A stretch of DNA of 64,000 nucleotides from CAYSGL01 sp964520985 (GCA_964520985.1 CAZFPB010000003.1:1-64000), one strand, 5' to 3'. Counted from the stretch's first letter, positions 7,026 through 15,867 are shown. The notes: generated by a model not told the origin, from the letters alone. Numbers and translations: made by a program.

Positions 7026-7652
7026 TCAGAGCAGATTTTTAATGGAATCAAAGACTGACCGGAACATCTCTTCGGTCAGTCTTCCTGTATTGGTGTTGTA
7101 GCGCGAGCAGTGATAGCTGTCGATCAGCGTGTAGCGCGGCAGCGTGTGCACGGCGTTGTGCGCGAATTTGGCGGAGGATTGTTTCAATCCAGAAGCTTTT
7201 AATACCGCGTTGTGCGAGACAAGACCGAGTGACAGGATCACTTTTACGTTCGGCAGATTGTCGAGCTCACTTTTTAAAAACTGATTGCAGATGTTGATCT
7301 CATCGCCGGTCGGTTTGTTTTCCGGCGGTACACAGCGCACGGCGTTGACAATGCGTGTATTAACGAGTTGCAGACCATCGTTAGGGTCGGCTTTGAAAAC
7401 GCCTTTGGCATAGCCGTAATCGATCAGCGTGTTGTAAAGCAATTCACCCGCATAATCGCCAGTGAAAGGGCGCCCCGAAAAGTTTGCGCCGCGAAGGCCC
7501 GGCGCGAGGCCAACGATCAGCAACTGCGCTTTGTCACCGCCGAACCCTGGCACGGGCGCATTGAATTTATCGGGGAAATTTTTGCGGTTCTGCTCGCGAA
7601 AGGCAACGAGCCTCGGGCACAAAGGGCAGTTTCGGTCCGGCTGACTAATCAT
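7026..7652 (-). CDS. Uracil-DNA glycosylase, family 5 (UDGb type)
   Basis: This 208-residue repair enzyme removes uracil and related damaged bases from DNA. Cysteines C9, C12, C107 and C122 fit the four-cysteine iron-sulphur site of families 4 and 5. Motif 1 is GLAPG (48-52) followed by GANFSGRPFTGD, as in family 5, where the usual catalytic Asp/Asn is replaced. The C-terminal motif is HCSRYNTNTGRLT instead of HPSPRN, still of the family 5 form. Its stop codon abuts the leuA stop. No terminator lies between them, so the two transcripts may overlap. Confidence 0.88.
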   Translation of the reverse strand: MISQPDRNCPLCPRLVAFREQNRKNFPDKFNAPVPGFGGDKAQLLIVGLAPGLRGANFSGRPFTGDYAGELLYNTLIDYGYAKGVFKADPNDGLQLVNTRIVNAVRCVPPENKPTGDEINICNQFLKSELDNLPNVKVILSLGLVSHNAVLKASGLKQSSAKFAHNAVHTLPRYTLIDSYHCSRYNTNTGRLTEEMFRSVFDSIKNLL

Positions 7653-7695
7653 GCCTCTTTGTTACCCGAGGCATGATCGGTCTGTCTATGGGGGA

Positions 7696-8295
7696 TTATT
7701 CGGCCGCTTCGAACTGGGCGCTGCTGCTGCGGACATTCTGAACGTCGCGCCCGATATCATCGAGCAGATCTTCCAGCTCTAGAAAAACATCTGCCTGACG
7801 GCGCAACTCATCGGCGATCATTGGCGGGGAGGATTGAATCGTGCTGATAACCGTGACCCGGACGCCTTTGCGCTGGGCGGTTTCAACAAGGCGCTTGAAA
7901 TCACCATCTCCGGAAAACAGCATGATGTGATCGACTTTTTCTGCCATTTCCAGCAGGTCGATCGCTAGCTCAATATCCATATTACCTTTAATTTTGCGAC
8001 GGCCCTGGCTGTCGGTATATTCCTTGGCCTGTTTGGTAACCATGGTATAGCCGTTGTAATCCAGCCAGTCGACGAGTGGGCGGAGGGGGGAATAATCCTG
8101 ATCTTCAATCAAAGCGGTATAATAATAGGCACGGATCAGCCGACCCTGTTTGCCAGCCCATTTGAGCAGGCGTTTGTAATCAATATCAATATCAAGCGCC
8201 CGGGCTGCGGAATAAAGACCCGACCCATCAATGAAAATCGCCAGTTTTTCATCAGGATAGGCCCCGGGGGACATCATCATTTTCGCTGGCATCAT
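7696..8295 (-). CDS. NYN-domain (LabA/DUF88) putative ribonuclease
   Basis: This 199-residue protein has the PIN-like NYN fold: a first acidic strand AIFIDGSGLY (D23), a middle helix with NMDIELAIDLLEMA, and FSGDGDF followed by the strand VRVTVIST. These acidic residues form the metal site of NYN ribonucleases. The family is common in alphaproteobacteria, and its RNA targets are mostly unknown. A short acidic tail follows the domain. The start at 8295 has AAAGG 5 bases before it. The gene is divergent from rpoZ, with a perfect 15-bp palindrome at 8329-8343 overlapping a TATAAT box. Confidence 0.85.
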   Translation of the reverse strand: MMPAKMMMSPGAYPDEKLAIFIDGSGLYSAARALDIDIDYKRLLKWAGKQGRLIRAYYYTALIEDQDYSPLRPLVDWLDYNGYTMVTKQAKEYTDSQGRRKIKGNMDIELAIDLLEMAEKVDHIMLFSGDGDFKRLVETAQRKGVRVTVISTIQSSPPMIADELRRQADVFLELEDLLDDIGRDVQNVRSSSAQFEAAE

Positions 8296-8328
8296 AAAAA
8301 CCTTTCAAATCTCGGGTATTATCGTTCG

Positions 8329-8343
8329 TCTAATTATATTAGA
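8329..8343. promoter_or_regulatory. Palindrome overlapping the likely NYN-gene promoter
   Basis: TCTAAT, TAT, ATTAGA is a perfect inverted repeat. On the minus strand it contains TATAAT, 34 bp before the NYN start codon. It may be an operator or simply an A/T-rich -10 region. Confidence 0.4.
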
Positions 8344-8418
8344 AAAATGTTAATTAAAAGGCCCTTACCTAACAGAGCGCGCAATGCAAGGGATTCCGCC
8401 ATTTTTCCGAATATGGAC

Positions 8419-8447
8419 TTGCACTATCTTAACGGACAGCCTATATA
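8419..8447 (+). promoter_or_regulatory. Promoter of rpoZ
   Basis: TTGCAC (8419-8424) and TATATA (8442-8447) are separated by exactly 17 bp, and the start codon follows 40 bases later behind AGAGGA. Confidence 0.7.
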
Positions 8448-8487
8448 AGCGGTTCCTTCGTTGAGATAAGAAAAGAGGAATTTATCT

Positions 8488-8898
8488 ATGGCCCGCGTGA
8501 CCGTTGAAGATTGCATCGAAAAACTGCCGAACCGCTTTGAACTCGTCATGGTGGCTGCCCAGCGCGCTCGCCGTATCGGTACAGGCGCGCCGCTGACGGT
8601 TGATCGCGATAATGATAAAAACCCGGTTGTCGCGCTGCGCGAAATCGCGGAAGAAACCGTTAATACGGATGAACTCAAAGAAGACCTGATCCGCGGCAAG
8701 CAACGCATTATCGCGCTGGACGATGACAGTGAAGATGTGATCGATTCCATGGACGGCGAACAGGAATGGAGCATTCTTGCCGCTCAGCAAGAAGGCGTTG
8801 GCCGCGATGCGGATGAAGATGATGCCGATGAAGATGATGCCGATGAAGGCAGCCTCGAAGATCTCGCCGGCGGCGACGGCGAAGAAGACAAAGAATAG
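8488..8898 (+). CDS. rpoZ: RNA polymerase omega subunit
   Basis: This 136-residue protein assembles and stabilises beta' in RNA polymerase and forms part of the ppGpp site. The N-terminal part is canonical (MARVTVEDC, NRFELVMVAAQRAR, ALREIAEETV). The C-terminal third is very acidic and contains a repeat DADEDDADEDDADEG encoded by two perfect 15-bp units (8812-8826, 8827-8841). E. coli omega is 91 residues; alphaproteobacterial ones are often longer and acidic. It is followed by a terminator and then by rsh, the ppGpp enzyme, the usual order. Confidence 0.97.
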   Translation: MARVTVEDCIEKLPNRFELVMVAAQRARRIGTGAPLTVDRDNDKNPVVALREIAEETVNTDELKEDLIRGKQRIIALDDDSEDVIDSMDGEQEWSILAAQQEGVGRDADEDDADEDDADEGSLEDLAGGDGEEDKE

Positions 8899-8913
8899 TC
8901 TTTCACACAATTT

Positions 8914-8941
8914 AAAAAAGCCGGGTTCGCCCGGCTTTTTT
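8914..8941 (+). terminator. Intrinsic terminator after rpoZ
   Basis: AGCCGGG and CCCGGCT close a TTCG tetraloop (8919-8936), with A and T runs on either side. Confidence 0.93.
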
Positions 8942-9030
8942 CATGCCGTATTCTGGCCGTGATTTTCAATCAGGCTCATGGTACACTGAAAGCCGCTAAG
9001 TTATTCAGAAATCAGAAAGATTAAAGCTGC

Positions 9031-11190
9031 ATGGCTGATACATCCGCCGCCCTTATTGAGCAGATGAAAACCTACACGCCGGACCTCGATGCCGATGGCA
9101 TCATGGCGGCGGTGGACTTTGCCAAAAAGATGCATGAAGGCCAGACGCGGATGTCGGGCGAGCCGTATTACACGCACCCGCTGGAAGTCGCCGGTATTCT
9201 CGCCGACATGCGGATGGACGCCGCGACCATAAAAACCGCCATTCTGCATGACACGCTGGAAGATACGCCCGCGACCTATGAAGATCTTGCCAAAAAATTC
9301 TCGCCGGAAGTGGCCGATCTGGTCAACGGCGTCAGCAAGCTGACCAAAATTGAAAGCCAGACGGCGCAGGGCAAGCAGGCGGAAAACTTCCGCAAGCTCG
9401 TGCTGGCGATGTCGGAAGATATCCGCGTGTTGCTGGTCAAGCTGGCCGACCGCCTGCACAACATGCGCACACTGCACCATTTCGACGATCGCCCGGACAA
9501 GCGCCGCCGCATCGCGCAGGAAACGCTGGAAATTTATGCGCCGCTGGCGGAGCGCATCGGTATCCACAAAATCAAAGAAGAGTTGGAAGATTTGTCGTTC
9601 GCGCAGATCAACCCTGAAGCGCGTCAGAGTATTTCAAATCGTCTATCCTTCCTGCGCCAGGAAGATACCGGCATGGTCAAAAAGATCATCACAGAGCTCC
9701 AGGAGCAGATGGATGGTGCGCAGATCAACGCTGAAGTCACGGGGCGTGAAAAAACACGCTTTTCCATCTGGAAAAAGATGCAGCGCAAGAACGTTGCGTT
9801 CGAGCAGCTCTCCGACATCATGGCATTCCGCATCGTCGTGAAGGATGTGTCGGAATGTTATCACGCGCTGGGCATTATCCATTCCAAATACCCGACCGTG
9901 CCGGGGCGTTTTAAAGATTTTATCTCGACGCCAAAACCGAACGGATACCGCTCGATCCACACGACTGTTCTCGGTCCGCAAAATCAGCGTATTGAAATCC
10001 AGATTCGCACTGAAGACATGCATAACGAAGCCGATCTGGGCGTTGCCGCGCACTGGGGCTACAAACAGGGTGATGTCGCCGCCATGAAGGATATGAAGAA
10101 ATATCGCTGGCTGCGCGAACTGCTGGAAATTTTAGAACAAGAGCAGCGGCCCGAAGATTTCCTCGAAAACACCAAGATGGAATTGTTTCAGGATCAGGTG
10201 TTTGTGTTTTCGCCGAAAGGCGATCTGATTGAATTGCCCATGGGCGCGACACCTGTCGACTTCGCCTATGCCGTTCACTCGGATGTCGGCGATAAATGTG
10301 TTGGCGCCAAAATCAATGGCCGCATTACGCCGCTGAACACCAAGCTGAACAATGGCGATCAGGTGGAAATCATCACCTCGAAAACACAAAATCCCTCTCC
10401 GACATGGGAGCGGTTTGTTGTTACGGGCAAAGCGCGTTCACATATCCGCCGTTATATTCGTCTACAGCAACGTGGCGAGTACATTGCGCTGGGTCAGGCG
10501 ATGCTGAAAAAAATGTTCGCGCAGGAAGGCTATGACTTCACGGAAAAAGCCGTGAACGGCATCATCAAGCAACTGCGCGTCGAAGAAGCCGATGATATCT
10601 ATGCCAATATAGGGTCGGGTCATTTCAGCGTGCGCGATGTATTCCGCACAATTTTCCCGGGTCACAAGGCCGAGCCGGTCAAAAAAGAGAATAAAGCCGA
10701 AGATGTCGCAATCGCGCGCCGTCCGGGCGACAACAAACCCATGCCGATCAAGGGACTTATTCCCGGCATGGCGGTGCATTTCGCACGATGCTGCCACCCG
10801 TTACCGGGGGATCGTATCGTCGGGATCGTGACGACAGGCAAGGGCGTAACCATTCACACGATTGACTGCGAAACGCTGGAAACTTTCGCCGATACACCGG
10901 AGCGCTGGATCGATGTGTCGTGGGGCGAGGGTCCGGATACACCGGAATCACATGTGGGCCGTCTGGAAATCACGATGCTGAACGAAGCGGGAGCGCTGGC
11001 GACGGTGTCGACCGTGATTGCCAAAAACGCCGGCAATATCACCAATCTGAAAATCACAAACCGCTCGGCTGATTTCTGGGAGATGCTACTCGATATTTAT
11101 GTCAGCGACACGCGCCATCTCAATAATATTATCGCGGCGTTGCGGGCTACCTCTGAAATCTCGACGGTTCAGCGCGCGCGGGGGCGCTGA
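9031..11190 (+). CDS. rsh: Bifunctional (p)ppGpp synthetase/hydrolase
   Basis: This 719-residue RelA/SpoT homologue makes and degrades the alarmone (p)ppGpp. The hydrolase domain (about 25-185) has the intact HD pair H73-D74 in ILHDTLEDT. The synthetase domain has GYRSIHT (305-311) with preceding basic residues. A TGS domain (about 385-445), a helical region with the conserved CCHPLPGD segment, and a C-terminal ACT domain (about 640-719) follow. All parts needed for both activities are present, as expected for the single Rsh of most alphaproteobacteria. It lies just after rpoZ and starts the run to era. Confidence 0.96.
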   Translation: MADTSAALIEQMKTYTPDLDADGIMAAVDFAKKMHEGQTRMSGEPYYTHPLEVAGILADMRMDAATIKTAILHDTLEDTPATYEDLAKKFSPEVADLVNGVSKLTKIESQTAQGKQAENFRKLVLAMSEDIRVLLVKLADRLHNMRTLHHFDDRPDKRRRIAQETLEIYAPLAERIGIHKIKEELEDLSFAQINPEARQSISNRLSFLRQEDTGMVKKIITELQEQMDGAQINAEVTGREKTRFSIWKKMQRKNVAFEQLSDIMAFRIVVKDVSECYHALGIIHSKYPTVPGRFKDFISTPKPNGYRSIHTTVLGPQNQRIEIQIRTEDMHNEADLGVAAHWGYKQGDVAAMKDMKKYRWLRELLEILEQEQRPEDFLENTKMELFQDQVFVFSPKGDLIELPMGATPVDFAYAVHSDVGDKCVGAKINGRITPLNTKLNNGDQVEIITSKTQNPSPTWERFVVTGKARSHIRRYIRLQQRGEYIALGQAMLKKMFAQEGYDFTEKAVNGIIKQLRVEEADDIYANIGSGHFSVRDVFRTIFPGHKAEPVKKENKAEDVAIARRPGDNKPMPIKGLIPGMAVHFARCCHPLPGDRIVGIVTTGKGVTIHTIDCETLETFADTPERWIDVSWGEGPDTPESHVGRLEITMLNEAGALATVSTVIAKNAGNITNLKITNRSADFWEMLLDIYVSDTRHLNNIIAALRATSEISTVQRARGR

Positions 11191-11262
11191 TCGTGGTTGC
11201 TCTCCCAGTAATTTGATATAAATAGACCTGTAACCGATCCACAACAACCGCCGATATGTCTT

Positions 11263-11835
11263 ATGCTTTTTAAACGCCGCATCGCAGAACCCTTAGGGAA
11301 AAAGGTCAAGAATCTCCTTTGGCCGTCTATGGGATTCCGCCGTGTGCTCGATTACTATAAGTTCCGATCCATCCGCATTCCGGCGAGCGATCATTCCATC
11401 GCGGCGGGCCTTGCGTTCGGATGCCTCGTTTCGTGGACGCCGACATTTGGCACGCATCTTTTGCAATGTGGCTTGTTCTGCTGGCTAACGCGCACGAACT
11501 GGATCGCCAGCTTTATCGGTTCGGCCTTCGGTAATTTTTTGACGACGCCGTTTTTGATGCTCATCTCCTATCATGTGGGAAAAATCATCCTGTCTGTTTT
11601 AGGATTTGATGATCCGCTGCCGCATCTGACTGATGAAATGACGCAAGAAACGCTTGAGGCGCCGAAGATTTTCCTCCCCACCCTGATCGGTGGTTACACC
11701 ATCGGCATCCTGACGTTCCCGCTTTTTTATTATCCTTTTCTGTACATGGTGCGCGGCGCCCGCGCCGCCCGGCGGGCGCGTATTGAAAAAACCGCGCATC
11801 AGCAGGGTCTTGAGATGACCGGGCAATCAGAATGA
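11263..11835 (+). CDS. DUF2062 membrane protein
   Basis: A 190-residue inner-membrane protein with a basic N-terminus and the DUF2062 pattern: SIAAGLAFGCLVSWTPTFGTH, then a second helix pair around IGSAFGNFLTTPFLM and a third near the end. The function of the family is not known. It lies between rsh and acpS, a location shared by many alphaproteobacteria, and overlaps acpS by 4 bp (ATGA), so the two are translationally coupled. Confidence 0.9.
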   Translation: MLFKRRIAEPLGKKVKNLLWPSMGFRRVLDYYKFRSIRIPASDHSIAAGLAFGCLVSWTPTFGTHLLQCGLFCWLTRTNWIASFIGSAFGNFLTTPFLMLISYHVGKIILSVLGFDDPLPHLTDEMTQETLEAPKIFLPTLIGGYTIGILTFPLFYYPFLYMVRGARAARRARIEKTAHQQGLEMTGQSE

Positions 11836-12239
11836 TTATCGGCACTGGCACGGACCTCATCGACATTCGCCGCATCGAAAAAACGCTGATCCGTTTTGGC
11901 GACAAATTTATCCAGCGCTGCTTCACACCTGTTGAAATTGCCAAGGCGGAGCGCCGCCGGGCGGCCGGTACCCATATTGCCACCTATGCCAAGCGGTTTG
12001 CCGCCAAAGAGGCCATGTCTAAAGCGCTGGGGACGGGGTTTAATCACGGGGTTTATATGAAGGACATCGGCGTGGTAAACGATGCAAATGGCAAGCCGAC
12101 CCTGCACCTGACCAATGGCGCCGCCGCCCGTCTGGCTACCCTGATACCGGCGGGGTACAAACCTGCCATCCACCTGTCCCTGACAGATGAACCGCCGATT
12201 GGCAAGGCTTTGGTCATTATCGAGGCTTTGCCTGCTTGA
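11832..12239 (+). CDS. acpS: Holo-[acyl-carrier-protein] synthase
   Basis: This 135-residue enzyme transfers 4'-phosphopantetheine from CoA to acyl carrier protein. Seen are the metal-binding start IIGTGTDLIDI (D8) and the FAAKEAMSKALGTGF motif whose Glu also binds Mg. The length is normal. The start codon overlaps the DUF2062 stop. lepB follows after 31 bp. Confidence 0.96.
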   Translation: MIIGTGTDLIDIRRIEKTLIRFGDKFIQRCFTPVEIAKAERRRAAGTHIATYAKRFAAKEAMSKALGTGFNHGVYMKDIGVVNDANGKPTLHLTNGAAARLATLIPAGYKPAIHLSLTDEPPIGKALVIIEALPA

Positions 12240-12270
12240 TCGCCAGCCCGGAATACAGTAACCATCATAA

Positions 12271-13041
12271 ATGGCCCAAGAACTCCCCCCCAAAGAAAAT
12301 GACGGTTTTTTTAAAACAGCGCTGATTGCGATTTTGCTCGCGCTGGTCATACGCACCTTCTTATTTGAACCGTTCAATATTCCCTCTGGTTCGATGAAGC
12401 CAACGCTGCTGGTCGGGGACTATCTGTTCGTAAACAAATTTGCCTACGGCTATTCCAAACATTCTTTCCCATTTTCCTTCGCACCGTTTGAAGGGCGCCA
12501 GTTTGGCCGCGAGCCAAAACGCGGTGATATTATGGTGTTCAAACTGCCTAGCAATACCCGTATTGATTATATCAAGCGCGTCATAGGATTACCGGGTGAC
12601 CGCATCCAGATGATTGACGGGCGCCTCTACATCAACCGCGAGCGGGTAGAGCGTGAAGCAGTGGGCTTGAAACGCGTGGCGGAAGGCTACGGTAAGCCCG
12701 TTAACACGATGGAATATATTGAAACGCTGCCCGGCGGTACGATCCATAGTATCTATGAAGTAAGCGATGATCGGGATCTCGATAACACCGATGAATATCT
12801 TGTGCCGGAAGGGCATTATTTCATGATGGGTGATAACCGCGATAATTCACAAGACAGCCGGGTAACGTCGCTGGTGGGCTATGTGCCGTTTGAAAACATT
12901 GTCGGGTGCGCGCAGTTCCTGTTCTTTTCTATTGATGCCATGGAAGCCAGCTGGCTGAAGCCGTGGACATGGCCGGGTGCTATTCGCTGGGAGCGCATTT
13001 TCGACGATCTGACCCCGATACGGGATGAGCAGACGGATTAG
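12271..13041 (+). CDS. lepB: Signal peptidase I
   Basis: This 256-residue membrane protease cuts signal peptides from exported proteins. One N-terminal membrane helix lies at about residues 15-32. The catalytic Ser is S41 in PSGSMKPT, the Lys is K102 in DYIKRVIGLPGD, and the MMGDNRDNSQDSR box is present. Its place between acpS and rnc matches other alphaproteobacteria. Only 2 bp separate it from rnc. Confidence 0.97.
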   Translation: MAQELPPKENDGFFKTALIAILLALVIRTFLFEPFNIPSGSMKPTLLVGDYLFVNKFAYGYSKHSFPFSFAPFEGRQFGREPKRGDIMVFKLPSNTRIDYIKRVIGLPGDRIQMIDGRLYINRERVEREAVGLKRVAEGYGKPVNTMEYIETLPGGTIHSIYEVSDDRDLDNTDEYLVPEGHYFMMGDNRDNSQDSRVTSLVGYVPFENIVGCAQFLFFSIDAMEASWLKPWTWPGAIRWERIFDDLTPIRDEQTD

Positions 13042-13043
13042 CC

Positions 13044-13715
13044 ATGAGCGATATCCTCTCAACCCTCGAAGATAAAATTGGCTACCACTTTAAAGACCGC
13101 GACTGGCTGGAGCGCGCATTGACGCATTCCTCGACCGCGGATGATAAAAATTACGAACGGCTGGAATTTCTGGGTGACCGGGTTTTGGGGCTGATCATGG
13201 CCGACGCGCTGTTTCAGCGCTTCCCGAATGAGGCCGAAGGCGGCATGGCGCGCCGTCACTCCGCACTGGTACAAGGACGCACCATTGCCGCTGTTGGCCA
13301 GATGACAGGTATCGGCGAGCATATCATCATGTCGATTGCCGAGCGCGCTTCTGGCGGCAGCGAGAAAGAAAACATCGTCGCAGACGTTATGGAGGCCATG
13401 CTGGGCGCCATTTACCTGGACGGCGGTCTGGATGCCGCCCGCGAGGTCATTTCGCGCCTGTGGGGCGAAACTATCGACACGCTGACCGATGCGCCGCTCG
13501 ATCCGAAAACGGAACTACAAGAATGGGTGCAGGCGCGCGGATTGCCGCTGCCAGCCTATGAAATCATTGAAAAAATAGGGCCAGATCATGCGCCGGAATT
13601 CGTTCTCGAAGTCCGCGTGGAAGGCGAAAAACCAGTCACCGCCAACGGCGCCTCGCGCCGCCAGGCCGAAAAAACCGCGGCCCGCGTCATGTTGCGCCGC
13701 CTGAAAGGCGAATAA
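13044..13715 (+). CDS. rnc: Ribonuclease III
   Basis: This 223-residue double-strand-specific ribonuclease processes rRNA and structured mRNA. The signature ERLEFLGDRVLGL with acidic metal ligands, the second acidic site in ADVMEAMLGAIYLDGG, and a C-terminal double-stranded RNA-binding domain (from about residue 150) are complete. It lies 2 bp after lepB and 2 bp before era. Several strong mRNA hairpins elsewhere in the window could be its targets. Confidence 0.97.
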   Translation: MSDILSTLEDKIGYHFKDRDWLERALTHSSTADDKNYERLEFLGDRVLGLIMADALFQRFPNEAEGGMARRHSALVQGRTIAAVGQMTGIGEHIIMSIAERASGGSEKENIVADVMEAMLGAIYLDGGLDAAREVISRLWGETIDTLTDAPLDPKTELQEWVQARGLPLPAYEIIEKIGPDHAPEFVLEVRVEGEKPVTANGASRRQAEKTAARVMLRRLKGE

Positions 13716-13717
13716 CC

Positions 13718-14626
13718 ATGAGCGAAACTGAGACACATTGCGGCTACGCTGTCATTCTGGGCGCACCGAACGCCGGGAAATCCACCCTGATCAATCAGCT
13801 GACCGGCACCAAAGTGTCGATTGTCTCCGATAAAGTGCAAACCACCCGCACACGCGTGCTCGGTATCGTCATGCAGGAAAGCACACAAATCGTCTTTGTC
13901 GACACGCCCGGTATTTTTGCGGTGAAAAATAAAAACAAGCTGGAACGTGCGATTGTAGCGGCCGCCTGGGACGCGCTGACGGATGCTGATTGTATTTTGG
14001 TCATCGTCGATGTGCAAAGAAAGCTCTCCGATGAAACGCGGATGATCCTCGAGCGTTTAAAAGAATCCCGCAAACCCGTTCATCTGGTGATGAATAAAAT
14101 CGATGGATTAAAGCGCGATACCTTGCTGGCGATGGCACAAAAACTGAACGAAGAATTCGACTTCGCAGCGACGTTTATGATCTCGGCGCTCAAAGGCGAC
14201 GGAGTCAAAGATCTCATCACACATGTCACCAAAGCCATGCCAAAAGGCCCGTATTTATTTGATCCGGAAGAGGTATCGGACATGCCGATGCGCTTGCTGG
14301 CGGCAGAAATCACCCGCGAAAAACTCTTCCATAAACTCTATCAGGAAATTCCCTACGATCTCACGGTTGAAACGGATGACTGGGAAGAAAAAGAAGATGG
14401 CAGCGTTATCATCAATCAGACAATTTACGTCATGCGCGAAAGCCAGAAAAAAATCATTCTCGGCAGAGGCGGAGACATGATTAAACATGTCGGCATGGCG
14501 GCGCGTCAGGATATTGAAGAGATGATCGATGCGCGTGCGCATTTAAAATTATTCGTCAAAGTCAAAGAAGACTGGACGCGCGATGACGAGCATTTCCGTC
14601 TCTGGGGTTTGAATCCGTCCGCGTAG
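13718..14626 (+). CDS. era: GTPase Era
   Basis: This 302-residue GTPase binds the 3' end of 16S rRNA and helps the small subunit mature. GTP motifs are G1 GAPNAGKS, G3 DTPG and G4 MNKID. The C-terminal KH domain has the RGGDMIKH loop. It closes the lepB-rnc-era operon; no clear terminator is seen before the GANTC cluster of gcrA. Confidence 0.97.
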   Translation: MSETETHCGYAVILGAPNAGKSTLINQLTGTKVSIVSDKVQTTRTRVLGIVMQESTQIVFVDTPGIFAVKNKNKLERAIVAAAWDALTDADCILVIVDVQRKLSDETRMILERLKESRKPVHLVMNKIDGLKRDTLLAMAQKLNEEFDFAATFMISALKGDGVKDLITHVTKAMPKGPYLFDPEEVSDMPMRLLAAEITREKLFHKLYQEIPYDLTVETDDWEEKEDGSVIINQTIYVMRESQKKIILGRGGDMIKHVGMAARQDIEEMIDARAHLKLFVKVKEDWTRDDEHFRLWGLNPSA

Positions 14627-14670
14627 GTCAACGCAAAAAATTTTCTTTCATGTGGATAAAGAAGCCAAAC

Positions 14671-14697
14671 GAATCATCGACTCTTGTCCGATGAGTC
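14671..14697. promoter_or_regulatory. Three clustered GANTC methylation sites before gcrA
   Basis: GAATC (14671), GACTC (14679) and GAGTC (14693) lie within 27 bp, 70-96 bp before the gcrA start. The last two form an inverted repeat CGACTC-9 nt-GAGTCG. GANTC is the target of the cell-cycle methyltransferase CcrM, and GcrA acts at promoters with methylated GANTC. The cluster therefore suggests that gcrA transcription responds to methylation state. Confidence 0.65.
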
Positions 14698-14766
14698 GCA
14701 CGGTTGTTACAGTCTTTTTATTCAAGAATAAATGCCAGTGTGTGGGCCTATCAGGAGGCGCTGAAT

Positions 14767-15246
14767 ATGAGTTGGACGGATGACCGCGTAAAACTGTTGA
14801 AGCAACTGTGGGGCGAAGGAAAAACCGCCGCAGAGATCGCCAAGGAATTGGGCGGCGTAACCCGCAATGCCGTGATTGGCAAGGCTCACCGCCTGAAACT
14901 GAATAGCCGCGTATCGCCTATTCAGCAGAACGTCAAAAAGACCAAGCTGGAACGCAAAGACATCGTGCACAAGCCGACACCGGCGCGTCGCATCGAATTC
15001 AAAGGCATCGGCATCAAGCTGAAAGACCTGGAAAACGAGATGTGCCGCTGGCCGAGCGGCGATCCAAAAGATAAAGATTTTATCTTCTGTGGCTGCCGCC
15101 GCGTCGAAGGTTTGCCTTATTGCCCGGAACACTGCAAAGCAGCTTACCAGACGCAAACGCGCTCCCGTACGCTTAATGCCGCTGATTTCAACAACGATGC
15201 CGGCACACCTGCCGATTTCGACATCAAGGCAGCCGCAAACGGCTAG
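14767..15246 (+). CDS. gcrA: Cell-cycle regulator GcrA
   Basis: A 159-residue transcription factor that binds sigma-70 RNA polymerase and works at promoters with CcrM-methylated GANTC. The N-terminus MSWTDDRVKLLKQLW, then the helix-turn-helix with GGVTRNAVIGKAHRLKL, and the C-terminal zinc-like segment (MCRWPSGDP, FCGC, YCPEHC) are characteristic. The start is the ATG at 14767 with AGGAGG 8 bases upstream; the frame is open further upstream. GcrA is confined to alphaproteobacteria, which supports the taxonomic assignment. Confidence 0.96.
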   Translation: MSWTDDRVKLLKQLWGEGKTAAEIAKELGGVTRNAVIGKAHRLKLNSRVSPIQQNVKKTKLERKDIVHKPTPARRIEFKGIGIKLKDLENEMCRWPSGDPKDKDFIFCGCRRVEGLPYCPEHCKAAYQTQTRSRTLNAADFNNDAGTPADFDIKAAANG

Positions 15247-15271
15247 ATCGCTTTAGCAGGTTCATAATTTG

Positions 15272-15304
15272 AAAAACCGCCGTGGAAACAGGGCGGTTTT
15301 TTTT
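15272..15304 (+). terminator. Intrinsic terminator after gcrA
   Basis: AAAACCGCC (15273-15281) pairs with GGCGGTTTT (15292-15300), followed by eight T. Confidence 0.92.
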
Positions 15305-15327
15305 ATAGGTATAAAAAGAGATTTTAA

Positions 15328-15867
15328 TTAGTCGGCGATATCCAGAGAAACGACTTCGCGTCCCTTGGCCACTTCGCGCATTTTCATCGACACGCGCTGT
15401 CCGGGTGCCAGTGAGGTGAGGCCGTGGCGCTCAAGGCAGGACTGGTGGACGAACACATCTTTCTGGCCATCGGCCGGAATAATGAAGCCGAAGCCTTTAT
15501 CCGGTTTGTACCATTTCACGGTACCGCCCATCTCAATGAACGTTTCTTCGTCATTCTCATCGATGCGGTGGGAAATCGGCATCGGCGTTTCGCCAGCGTC
15601 GATCAACGCCTCGACAGAGGTTACCAGCGCGCCTTTCGGGCCTTTGACAATATGGCAGTCGATAATGGCACCTTCGCCGAGTTCATGGATGCCGGCATCC
15701 TGCAGCGTAGTGATATGCACGAACGCATCGCAAGGATCATCCATGGGCACAAGGAAGCCAAAGCCTTTGGTGGCGTTAAACCACTTTAGCTGCGCCTGCA
15801 CCTGTTCAGGTTGCCCTTCATGTTCAAATGAGGAGAGACCATCTTTTGATATAAATTGAGAACTCAT
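15328..15867 (-). CDS. Protein with two cold-shock domains
   Basis: A 179-residue protein with two OB-fold cold-shock domains (about 24-90 and 112-178), each with the RNA-binding pattern KWF/KWY, KGFGF and FVH. Double-domain CspA-like proteins are typical of alphaproteobacteria. They bind single-stranded nucleic acid and may act as RNA chaperones. I took the ATG at 15867; a TTG two codons upstream is also possible. No clear ribosome binding site is seen. The gene converges with gcrA and diverges from fadD. Confidence 0.92.
   Translation of the reverse strand: MSSQFISKDGLSSFEHEGQPEQVQAQLKWFNATKGFGFLVPMDDPCDAFVHITTLQDAGIHELGEGAIIDCHIVKGPKGALVTSVEALIDAGETPMPISHRIDENDEETFIEMGGTVKWYKPDKGFGFIIPADGQKDVFVHQSCLERHGLTSLAPGQRVSMKMREVAKGREVVSLDIAD

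Noticed and set aside
8482..8910. Minus-strand frame opposite rpoZ
   Set aside because: It is the mirror of the acidic repeats in rpoZ, giving runs of Ile/Phe without any motif.
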